The notes under the pieces: model-generated
Told to the model about the DNA's origin: nothing
Database searches by the model: none
What the model saw: the letters and a program-made list of their open reading frames with translations, nothing else
Assembly: GCA_964412845.1 (NCBI GenBank)
Contig: CAYPQM010000029.1
Location: 1-47,049 of the forward strand
Direction: 5' to 3'
Length of the DNA: 47,049 nt
Origin: JAWWPY01 sp964412845
GTDB taxonomy: Bacteria; Actinomycetota; Actinomycetes; Streptosporangiales; Streptosporangiaceae
Shown: positions 17,776-24,927 of the stretch, piece by piece
Layout of the letters: the number at the start of each line of letters is the position of its first letter
Position numbering within the stretch: position 1 is the stretch's first letter
Position numbers and translations under genes: made by a program

Positions 17776-18714
17776 ATGGGCACCATGACCACGGCCGCTA
17801 ACCACTCGCCGCGCCGCGCCGAACTCGCCGCGTTCCTGCGCAGCCGCCGGGAACGGGTCACCCCGGAGCAGGCTGGCCTGCCACCTGGCCTGCGCCGGCG
17901 CACCCCCGGGCTGCGCCGCGAGGAGGTCGCCCAGCTCGCCGGCGTGGGTGTCACCTGGTACACCTGGCTGGAGCAGGGCCGCCCGATCAACGCCAGCGTG
18001 CAGGTCCTGGCCGCGGTGGCCCGCACGCTCCGGCTGGACCAGGCTGAGCAGGAGCATCTGTACCGGCTCGCCGATGTGCCCGACGCGGCGGCCGCCGCGC
18101 CCGGGGCGACCTGTGAGCAGGTGACACCCGAGGTGCAGCACATCCTGGACAGCCTGGTGCCGCTGCCCGCCAGCGTGCTCAACGAGCGGTTCGACCTGCT
18201 GGCCTGGAACGCGGCGTACGCCGCGATCTGGCCCGGCATGACCGGCGCCGCGCCGGGCGAGCGCAACACGCTCTGGCAGTGCTTCATGCATCCCGACTGC
18301 TGCCACCCGTATGTGAACCGCGACGACCAGTTGTCCACCCTGGTGGCACAGCTACGCGGCGCGTACGGCCGGCACGTCGGCGAGCCGGCCTGGACCAGGT
18401 TCGTCCGCCGCCTGCAGGCGATGAGCCCCTATTTCGCCCGGCTGTGGGCCGAGCACGACGTGGCCAGCCCGGCCACTTACCTCAAGATCTTCCGGCACCC
18501 GGCCTACGAGCGCATGGTGATGAAGACCACCAGCCTCGCGGTGCTCGCCGCGCCAGGCACCCGGGTGGTCGTCTACACCCCCGCCGACGAGGCCTGCCGC
18601 ATCGCGGTCGAGCGGCTGCTCGCCGGGGACGGCACGGACGCGCACTACCCGTGCTGGCCGGCCCACCAGCAGCACCGTGCACTGGCGGCGCAAGCCGCCG
18701 GCCAGAGCGCTTAA
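17776..18714 (+). CDS. XRE/MmyB-family transcriptional regulator
   Basis: 312 residues. N-terminal helix-turn-helix (about 14-90) with ELAAFLRSRRERVTPEQAGL, TPGLRREEVAQLAGVGVTWY and TWLEQGR; C-terminal MmyB-like ligand-binding domain (about 110-290) with VLNERFDLLAWNAAYAAIWP and a late segment FRHPAYERMVMKTTSLAVLA. MmyB-type proteins bind a fatty-acid-like or small hydrophobic ligand and usually control a divergent neighbour. Here that neighbour is the MFS exporter. ATG at 17776 or 17785. Confidence 0.9.
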   Translation: MGTMTTAANHSPRRAELAAFLRSRRERVTPEQAGLPPGLRRRTPGLRREEVAQLAGVGVTWYTWLEQGRPINASVQVLAAVARTLRLDQAEQEHLYRLADVPDAAAAAPGATCEQVTPEVQHILDSLVPLPASVLNERFDLLAWNAAYAAIWPGMTGAAPGERNTLWQCFMHPDCCHPYVNRDDQLSTLVAQLRGAYGRHVGEPAWTRFVRRLQAMSPYFARLWAEHDVASPATYLKIFRHPAYERMVMKTTSLAVLAAPGTRVVVYTPADEACRIAVERLLAGDGTDAHYPCWPAHQQHRALAAQAAGQSA

Positions 18715-18729
18715 GCCGGCCGGGCCGGC
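18715..18729. terminator. GC hairpin between convergent genes
   Basis: GCCGGC-CGG-GCCGGC lies directly after the regulator stop and before the PEP carboxylase stop (39-bp spacer). It could terminate transcription from both sides; no T tract is present. Confidence 0.4.
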
Positions 18730-18753
18730 CCCTGGCGGCGGCGCAGCCTGGTG

Positions 18754-21729
18754 TCAACCGGTGTTCTGCAGGCCAGCCGCCACGCCACTCACGGTGAGCA
18801 GCAGCAGCCGGTGCAGGCGATCCCGCTGCGCGCCGGTAGCCTCGCGATCCACTGGGCTGTCCCCCTCGCCTGTCCCGGCCTGCGGCGCCGCTCGCAACTC
18901 GTTGAGTGCCCGCAGTTGCAGGTGGGAGAGCGCATCCACGTAGGGGTCGCGCAGCGTGACGGCCCGGGACAGCACGGGCCGGTCCGCGAGCAGCCGCTCA
19001 TGCCCGGTGACGGCCAGCACCAGCCGCCGGGTCAGGTCATATTCCGCCAGCACCATGGCGGTCAGGTCATCGCGCCCGCCCAGCGCCAGGTAGCGGGCCG
19101 CGATCCGGCGGTCCGACTTGGCCAGGCTCATCTCCGCGTTGTCGAACAGCACCGCGAGCAGCGGCCACCCCCGGTAGGCCTCCTGAGCGGCCCGCAGGCC
19201 GCCCGCCCGGCTGGCGCCTGCCGCGCCGGCGCCTGTCTCACCGACGCCTGTCTCACCGNNNNNNNNNNNNNNNNNNNNNNNNNNNNNNNNNNNNNNNNNN
19301 NNNNNNNNNNNNNNNNNNNNNNNNNNNNNNNNNNNNNNNNNNNNNNNNNNNNNNNNNNCGCCTGTCTCACCGACGACCGCCGCGAGCCCGCTGCCCAGGC
19401 CGTACCAGCCGGGGAGGTTCATCCGGGTCTGCGCCCAGGAGAACACCCAGGGGATCGCCCGCAGGTCATCCAGGCCCACCGGCGCGCTGGCGATTCCCCG
19501 GCGAGCGGGGCGTGACCCGATGCGCAGCCCGCTGATCTCCTCCAGCGGGCTGATTCTCGCCAGCCACTCCGCGAACCCGGGAGCCTCGACGAGGTCCCGG
19601 TACGCGCGCAGCGCGGCGGCCTCCATCTGGTTGGCGATCCGCCGGAACCGATTCGCCGCGGCCGCGTTACGTTCCCGGACCGCGGGGGCGGACGCGAGCA
19701 GCACCGCCGAGGTCACCTGCTCCAGATGGCGGCGGGCGATCACCTGGTGCCCGTACCTCGCGAAGATCACCTCGCCCTGCTCGGTGACCTTGAACCGGCC
19801 GTCCACCGAGCCGGGCGCCTGGGCGAGCACCGCGCGGCCCGCGGGCCCGCCGCCCCGGCCCAGCGCCCCGCCCCGGCCGTGGAAGAGGGTGAGTGTCACC
19901 TCGCGGTCCGCGGCCCACCGGACCAGCCGCTCCTGGGCATCGAACAACCGCAGCGTGGCGCTGACCGGGCCCAGTTCCTTGGCCGAGTCGGAGTAGCCGA
20001 GCATGACCTCCACCCGGCGCCCGTTGGCGGCGAGCCGGGCGGCCACCGGCTCGAGCGCCAGCATGTCGTCCAGCACGCTGGTGGCGTTGCGCAGGTCCTC
20101 GCCACTTTCGAACAGCGGGACCACGTCGAGCACCGGCAGCCTGCCGCTGCGCATGGCGCGGCGCGCGAGCTCGTGAACGGCGGCGATGTCGGCGGCGGAC
20201 CGGGTGAAGCTGACCACGTACCGCCGGCACGCGTCCACGCCAAACCGGTCCTGGATCCACCCGGCCGCCCGGAACGTGGCCAGCACCTCGTTGGTCTCCG
20301 CGGACAGCGGCCCGCCCGCCTGGATTTCCCGTAGGGCGCGCGCGTGCACGGCGCTGTGCTGGCGGATTTCCAGCCCGGCCAGGTGAAACCCGAAGGTCTC
20401 CGCCTGCCAGATCAAATGCTGCAATTCCCCGAACGCCTGCCGGACCGCACCTGCCTGCGTGAGCGAGTCCTGCACCAGGCGCAGATCGGCGAGGAACTCC
20501 GCGCAACCGCGGTAGGCCAGGTCCGCGTGCCGCAGCCGGGTCGCCTGCAGCCGCTGCGCCAGGTAGAGCAGGTACGTGCGGTACGGCTCCTGGGGGGACC
20601 GGGCCTCCAGGTCGGCGAGCAGCTCAGGGTGCGCCGTCTCCGCGGCCTCCAGGGCCAGGGTGAGATCCGGGCCCGGCGGCGCCGCGTCAGCGTGCACGGT
20701 GAGCGCGCGGCCGATCCTGGTGGTGGCGTTCTCCAGGGCGCGGAGCGCGTGATCGGCCTGGATGACCGCGGTTTCCCTGGTGACCTGCGCGGTCACGAAA
20801 GGGTTGCCATCCCGGTCCGCGCCAACCCAGCTGCCGAAGCGCAGGAACGCGGGGACCGCGGACGCGGCCGGAGTGGCGTGCGCTTCCGTCTGGCCCCGCC
20901 GGGCCTCATCAAGCGCGCGGTACAGGACGGGCGCCACCAGGAAGAGCGTTTCGTCGAACGCGGCCATCACAGTGCGCACCTCGTCGATCGGCCCCATGGC
21001 CCGGTCCCGCAGCGGCGAGGTCAGCCACAGCAGGTCGATCTCCTCACGCAGCTTGCGCCGGATCTCCGGCTGCTCGGCCGCATCCTGGCGGGCATGGTCA
21101 AGCGCCGCGAGCAGGACGCTGATCCGGCGCAGTGCGGTGACCACGGCGCGGCGTCGCGCCTCGGTGGGATGGGCGGTGAGCACGGGATGCACACGCAGCC
21201 GGGCGAGCAGTTCGTCAAGATGCTCCGCGCCCTGCTCCTGGCGGAACTCGCTGACCGCTGACGCCAGCGACTCGCGGACCGGCGCCGCGCCAGCGTCCCG
21301 CTCCCGCAGCGCCCGCACCCTGTGCTGTTCCTCGGCGAGGTTGGTGAGGTGAAAGTAGACGGTGAACGCCCTCGCGACAAGCTCGGCCCGGTCCAGCGGC
21401 CAGCCCGCGACCAGCGCCGCTATCTCATCGCCGGCCAGGTCCGCAATCTGGTCACCGGCCAGGTCCGCAATCTCGTCGCCGGGCAGGTCCGCGCCATCAT
21501 CGGGCGATACGGCGCTGCCAGGCGGGGCGTCATCCGGCGGCGGCGGGTGCCGCGCCGCGATCACCGCCAGCCGCAGCCGCTCCACGTCATCCAGCAGATC
21601 CTGGCCGCCGGATTCACGCAGCACCTCACCCAGCAGATCGCCGAGCAGACGGACGTCGCGGCGCATCGGCTCCGGCATCTGCTGTCTGTCGGCATCCCTG
21701 CTCACGTGCCGGCCGGCGTCAGTGCTCAC
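18754..21729 (-). CDS. ppc: Phosphoenolpyruvate carboxylase, interrupted by a gap in a repeat-filled loop
   Basis: Converts PEP and bicarbonate to oxaloacetate (anaplerosis). Active-site segments are intact: VLTAHPTEARRR with the catalytic His, FHGRGGALGRGGGP, VMLGYSDSAKELG, and the invariant C-terminal QNTG. The 100-N gap at 19259 lies in a loop of GETGV repeats after GWYGLGSGLAAVV. Merging the 14-bp flank overlap keeps the frame and gives 953 residues, somewhat above the usual 900-930. A second extra segment near the N-terminus (GDEIADLAGDQIADLAGDEI) comes from 24-bp repeats. GTG start at 21729; divergent from the propionyl-CoA carboxylase beta gene 73 bp away. Confidence 0.93.
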   Translation of the reverse strand: MSTDAGRHVSRDADRQQMPEPMRRDVRLLGDLLGEVLRESGGQDLLDDVERLRLAVIAARHPPPPDDAPPGSAVSPDDGADLPGDEIADLAGDQIADLAGDEIAALVAGWPLDRAELVARAFTVYFHLTNLAEEQHRVRALRERDAGAAPVRESLASAVSEFRQEQGAEHLDELLARLRVHPVLTAHPTEARRRAVVTALRRISVLLAALDHARQDAAEQPEIRRKLREEIDLLWLTSPLRDRAMGPIDEVRTVMAAFDETLFLVAPVLYRALDEARRGQTEAHATPAASAVPAFLRFGSWVGADRDGNPFVTAQVTRETAVIQADHALRALENATTRIGRALTVHADAAPPGPDLTLALEAAETAHPELLADLEARSPQEPYRTYLLYLAQRLQATRLRHADLAYRGCAEFLADLRLVQDSLTQAGAVRQAFGELQHLIWQAETFGFHLAGLEIRQHSAVHARALREIQAGGPLSAETNEVLATFRAAGWIQDRFGVDACRRYVVSFTRSAADIAAVHELARRAMRSGRLPVLDVVPLFESGEDLRNATSVLDDMLALEPVAARLAANGRRVEVMLGYSDSAKELGPVSATLRLFDAQERLVRWAADREVTLTLFHGRGGALGRGGGPAGRAVLAQAPGSVDGRFKVTEQGEVIFARYGHQVIARRHLEQVTSAVLLASAPAVRERNAAAANRFRRIANQMEAAALRAYRDLVEAPGFAEWLARISPLEEISGLRIGSRPARRGIASAPVGLDDLRAIPWVFSWAQTRMNLPGWYGLGSGLAAVVGETGXXXXXXXXXXXXXXXXXXXXXXXXXXXXXXXXXXGETGVGETGAGAAGASRAGGLRAAQEAYRGWPLLAVLFDNAEMSLAKSDRRIAARYLALGGRDDLTAMVLAEYDLTRRLVLAVTGHERLLADRPVLSRAVTLRDPYVDALSHLQLRALNELRAAPQAGTGEGDSPVDREATGAQRDRLHRLLLLTVSGVAAGLQNTG
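19229..19375. repeat. 15-bp tandem repeat around the gap in ppc
   Basis: The unit ACGCCTGTCTCACCG (GETGV on the coding strand) occurs on both sides of the N run. The left flank ends and the right flank begins with the same 14 bases CGCCTGTCTCACCG. The true copy number is unknown; the minimum is what remains after merging. Confidence 0.85.
19259..19358. other. 100-N scaffold gap in the ppc repeat
   Basis: Exactly 100 N, inside the GETGV-coding repeat. Overlapping the identical 14-bp flanks restores the open frame, so little or nothing may be missing apart from repeat units. Confidence 0.97.
21428..21495. repeat. 24-bp tandem repeat in the N-terminal part of ppc
   Basis: Nearly three units of 24 bp (21428-21451, 21452-21475, 21476-21495) sharing the core GCCAGGTCCGCAATCT. 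In frame they encode DEIADLAG-type octapeptides inserted before the conserved segment IAALVAGWPLDRAELVARAF. Confidence 0.88.
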
Positions 21730-21802
21730 GGCGGCCAGCCTAGCGACCCGGGTACGGCCGCCGACCCCACGGCCCGCTGCCTCCGACGGCTACCCTGTCG
21801 GG

Positions 21803-23446
21803 ATGACCAGCGACGCGCGGAGCGTGCCGGAAGTGGGGTTGGCGGAGGCTGCTGGCACCGCGCCGCAGGCTGCCCCACACACCACGGCGGGGAAAATAGC
21901 TGACCTGCAGCGGCGCCAGGACGAGGCTGTGCACGCCGGCTCAGCGCGGGCGGTCGAGCGGCAGCACGCCAAGGGAAAGATGACCGCCCGGGAGCGGGTG
22001 GAGCGGCTGCTTGACCCGGGGTCGTTCACCGAACTCGACGCGCTGGCCAGGCACCGGGCGAGCGATTTCGGCGTGGCGGCCAACCGGCCGTACGGCGACG
22101 GCGTGGTCACCGGGTACGGCACCGTGGACGGCCGGCCGGTCTGCGTGTTCAGCCAGGACTTCACCGTGTTCGGCGGGTCGCTCGGTGAGGTCTACGGCGA
22201 GAAGATCGTCAAGCTGATGGACCATGCGCTCAAAACGGGCTGCCCGCTGGTCGGCATCAACGACGGGGGCGGGGCCAGGATCCAGGAAGGCGTGGTGGCG
22301 CTCGGCCTGTTCGCCGAGATCTTCTACCGGAACGTGATCGCCTCCGGGGTGATCCCGCAGATCTCGCTGATCATGGGGCCCTGCGCCGGCGGCGCGGTCT
22401 ACTCGCCCGCGATCACCGACTTCACCCTGATGGTCGAGGGCACCTCGCACATGTTCATCACCGGGCCCGACGTGATCAAGACCGTGACCGGGGAGGAAGT
22501 CAGCTTCGAGGAACTCGGCGGCGCGCACGCGCACAACGTCAAGTCCGGGGTGGCCCACTACCAGGCGCACGACGAGGACGATTGCCTCGATTTCGCCCGG
22601 GACCTGCTGTCTTACCTGCCGTCCAACAACCTGGACGATCCTCCGGCGCAGCCCGGGGCGGCCGGCTGGGACGCGGCCCTGGAGATCACCGGCGAGGACG
22701 CCGAACTCGACACGCTCATCCCGGACTCGCCGAACCAGCCCTATGACATGCACGACGTGATCACCCGCGTCCTGGACGACGGGGAGTTCCTGGAGATCCA
22801 CTCTTTGTTCGCGCAGAACATCGTGGTCGGGTTCGGCCGGATCGAGGGGGCCAGCGTGGGCGTGGTGGCCAACCAGCCCATGCACCTGGCCGGCTGCCTC
22901 GACATCGACGCGTCCGAGAAAGCGGCGCGCTTCGTCCGGACCTGCGACGCGTTCAACGTCCCGGTGCTGACCTTCGTGGACGTGCCGGGCTTCCTGCCCG
23001 GCACCGGCCAGGAGTGGGGCGGCATCATCCGGCGCGGCGCCAAGCTCATCTACGCCTACGCCGAGGCCACCGTGCCCAAGATCACAGTGATCACCCGCAA
23101 GGCGTATGGGGGCGCCTATGACGTGATGGGCTCCAAGCATCTCGGCGGGGACGTCAACCTCGCCTGGCCCACCGCGCAGATCGCGGTGATGGGCGCGCAG
23201 GGGGCGGTGAACATCCTGTACCGCAGGGAACTCGCCGCGGCCGATGATCCGGACGCGCTGCGTGCCCAGCGCGTCACCGAATACGAGGACACCCTGGCCA
23301 ACCCGTACATAGCAGCAGAACGCGGCTATGTGGACGCTGTCATCCGGCCAGCCCAGACCCGTTCCCAGGTGATCCGCGCGCTGCGCGCGCTGCGGAGCAA
23401 ACGCCAGACGCTCCCGCCGAAAAAGCACGGCAACATCCCGCTGTAG
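21803..23446 (+). CDS. pccB: Propionyl-CoA carboxylase beta subunit
   Basis: 547 residues from the ATG at 21803. Carboxyltransferase with AKGKMTARERVERLLDPGSF, GDGVVTGYGTVDGRPVCVFS, GPCAGGAVYSPAITDF, LTFVDVPGFLPGTGQEWGGI and LAWPTAQIAVMGAQGAVNIL. The Asp in AYGGAYDVM corresponds to the position that in Streptomyces beta subunits separates propionyl-CoA (Asp) from acetyl-CoA (Ile) preference, from memory of that work. It makes methylmalonyl-CoA from propionyl-CoA, feeding the mutase at 37189-38769. The alpha partner is probably the protein at 27730-29502. Divergent from ppc. Confidence 0.92.
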   Translation: MTSDARSVPEVGLAEAAGTAPQAAPHTTAGKIADLQRRQDEAVHAGSARAVERQHAKGKMTARERVERLLDPGSFTELDALARHRASDFGVAANRPYGDGVVTGYGTVDGRPVCVFSQDFTVFGGSLGEVYGEKIVKLMDHALKTGCPLVGINDGGGARIQEGVVALGLFAEIFYRNVIASGVIPQISLIMGPCAGGAVYSPAITDFTLMVEGTSHMFITGPDVIKTVTGEEVSFEELGGAHAHNVKSGVAHYQAHDEDDCLDFARDLLSYLPSNNLDDPPAQPGAAGWDAALEITGEDAELDTLIPDSPNQPYDMHDVITRVLDDGEFLEIHSLFAQNIVVGFGRIEGASVGVVANQPMHLAGCLDIDASEKAARFVRTCDAFNVPVLTFVDVPGFLPGTGQEWGGIIRRGAKLIYAYAEATVPKITVITRKAYGGAYDVMGSKHLGGDVNLAWPTAQIAVMGAQGAVNILYRRELAAADDPDALRAQRVTEYEDTLANPYIAAERGYVDAVIRPAQTRSQVIRALRALRSKRQTLPPKKHGNIPL

Positions 23447-23516
23447 TGGCGCGCAGACATGGTGCGAATCCCCAAACTCGGGATGGCAGCGACGATCCGG
23501 CTGCTTCCCGGGCAAG

Positions 23517-23550
23517 CTGCCGCCACTGCTGCCCGCTCTCTGGGCGGCAG
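23517..23550 (+). terminator. Inverted repeat between pccB and the NYN gene
   Basis: CTGCCGCC (23517-23524) and GGCGGCAG (23543-23550) are perfect 8-bp arms with an 18-base loop. It may end the pccB transcript or lie in the leader of the next gene, whose ATG is 17 bases further on. Confidence 0.4.
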
Positions 23551-23566
23551 TAGAGTCGAGGGTGCC

Positions 23567-24529
23567 ATGACCGAGGTTCCCCCGCCGCTCGCGACGCTCG
23601 CCCGCTACGCAATCATGGTCGACGTCGGGTACATCTACGCCGCCGCCGGGGAGTTGCTGTTCAGCGCCGGCTCCCGGCGCGAGTACCGGGTTGACGCCGA
23701 CAAGCTCATCCAGGCCCTCACCCGGCACGCCGACGACCAGATCAGGGGCGAGCTGCTCCGGGTCTACTGGTACGACGCCGCCCGGGACCGGGTACCCACG
23801 ATCGACCAGCGGGTGATCGCCCAGATGGCCTGGGTGAAACTGCGCCTCGGCAACCTGAACGCACGCGGCCAGCAGAAAGGCGTGGACGCCCAGATCCGCG
23901 CTGACATGGAGGCACTGGCCCGGCACCGCGCGATCACCGATGCCGTGCTCGTCGCCGGGGACGAGGACATGGTGCCCGCGGTGGAGGCCGCTCAGGCGTT
24001 CGGCGTCCGGGTGCACCTGTGGGGCGTCGAGCCGCCGTTCGGGACCAACCAGGCCGAGCGGCTCGTCTGGGAGTCGGACACCGTGGAGGTGCTGGATCGC
24101 GCCTTCCTGGAGCCCTACTTCACCAGGCAGAATGTCTCGGGCCCGGAACCGGCGCAGGTAGCCCCGATAACTGTGCCTGCTGTCCCCTCCCCCGCCCAGC
24201 TGTTCGACAAGCGGCCCGCAACCCGCCCCAACCTGCGGCCGGGCAGCCACATCCCGACGTCGGCCCGGCTCGGGCCGGACCGGGAACGGGTCGAGGAGGC
24301 TGGCGAGCACGTAGCGCAGAAGTGGATCCTGACCCGCGGCGAGGACAACATCCGCGACCTGCTGCCCGGGCCGATCCTGCCGCTGGTCATCGACAAGGAA
24401 CTGCTCGTGGAAGCGGAGAAGGAACTCGGCCTATCGCTGCGGCCCTATCAGGAGGCGCGGGAGTGGCTGCGGGACGCGTTCTGGGAGCGGGTGCGCCGGC
24501 AGTTCGGCATCGGCAGCGGCCGGTCATGA
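23567..24529 (+). CDS. NYN-domain (LabA/DUF88-like) putative RNase
   Basis: 320 residues from the ATG at 23567. A PIN-like NYN domain fills about residues 15-190: Asp in YAIMVDVGYIYAA, KGVDAQIRADMEALARH and VLVAGDEDMVPAVEAAQAFG supply the acidic residues of this nuclease fold. The C-terminal 120 residues contain a proline-rich linker and an OST-HTH/LOTUS-like segment (LLPGPILPLVIDKELLVEAE) followed by REWLRDAFWERVRRQFG; the LOTUS assignment is a guess. Likely a cytoplasmic RNA-processing enzyme of unknown target. Confidence 0.83.
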   Translation: MTEVPPPLATLARYAIMVDVGYIYAAAGELLFSAGSRREYRVDADKLIQALTRHADDQIRGELLRVYWYDAARDRVPTIDQRVIAQMAWVKLRLGNLNARGQQKGVDAQIRADMEALARHRAITDAVLVAGDEDMVPAVEAAQAFGVRVHLWGVEPPFGTNQAERLVWESDTVEVLDRAFLEPYFTRQNVSGPEPAQVAPITVPAVPSPAQLFDKRPATRPNLRPGSHIPTSARLGPDRERVEEAGEHVAQKWILTRGEDNIRDLLPGPILPLVIDKELLVEAEKELGLSLRPYQEAREWLRDAFWERVRRQFGIGSGRS

Positions 24530-24557
24530 CCCCGCAGCCTGCTGGCGACCCGTCCGA

Positions 24558-24657
24558 NNNNNNNNNNNNNNNNNNNNNNNNNNNNNNNNNNNNNNNNNNN
24601 NNNNNNNNNNNNNNNNNNNNNNNNNNNNNNNNNNNNNNNNNNNNNNNNNNNNNNNNN
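24558..24657. other. 100-N scaffold gap
   Basis: Exactly 100 N, no flank overlap visible. The sequence on either side (24530-24557 and 24658-24802) shows no gene I can support, so a gene could be hidden here. Confidence 0.97.
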
Positions 24658-24927
24658 GCCGGCCAGGTCGTCAGGCTGGGCCGACCGGTCCCCACTGCTG
24701 CGCGGGCCCCTCGCCCATTTTCCTGGCGGCTGGGTAGCCAGCGGCCGCCCGCACTGAACCGCGCACCCGGCGCCAGGGAGCCGCGGGCGTCGTCGGATGC
24801 GGTTTACTGTCGTTCCAACGACAGTTGAAGCGATTTACTGTCGTTGCGGGACGCCGGGGACACCGCAGCCGACCGTCATGTCCGATTCCCGCCAGCGTCA
24901 GCCGCCGATCTCGGCTTGAATCAAGGA
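24658..24927. other. Intergenic region upstream of the Ada-AlkA gene
   Basis: 270 bp with no supported gene on either strand. It holds the inverted/direct repeat cluster at 24803-24845; the first 140 bases after the gap show nothing recognisable. Confidence 0.6.
24803..24845. promoter_or_regulatory. Operator-like repeats upstream of the adaptive-response operon
   Basis: ACTGTCGTT-CC-AACGACAGT (24806-24825) is a perfect inverted repeat with 9-bp arms. TTTACTGTCGTT at 24803-24814 recurs at 24834-24845, 31 bp (about three helical turns) apart. The cluster lies 83-125 bp upstream of the Ada-AlkA start. It could bind Ada itself or a TetR-type regulator; it does not fit the LexA box. Confidence 0.6.

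Noticed and set aside
16153..18306. A 717-residue reading of the MFS gene
   Set aside because: The extra 211 N-terminal residues overlap the MmyB-type regulator gene and lack protein character; homology starts at the ATG at 17673.
21941..24310. Very long minus-strand open frame opposite pccB and the NYN gene
   Set aside because: It mirrors two well-supported plus-strand genes and its protein is a low-complexity His/Asp/Gly-rich shadow typical of high-GC antisense frames.
24806..24825. LexA/SOS box upstream of the Ada-AlkA gene
   Set aside because: The inverted repeat arms are ACTGTCGTT, not the GAAC-n4-GTTC pattern of actinobacterial LexA; the downstream half-site also lacks the -10 part expected of a RecA-independent damage promoter.
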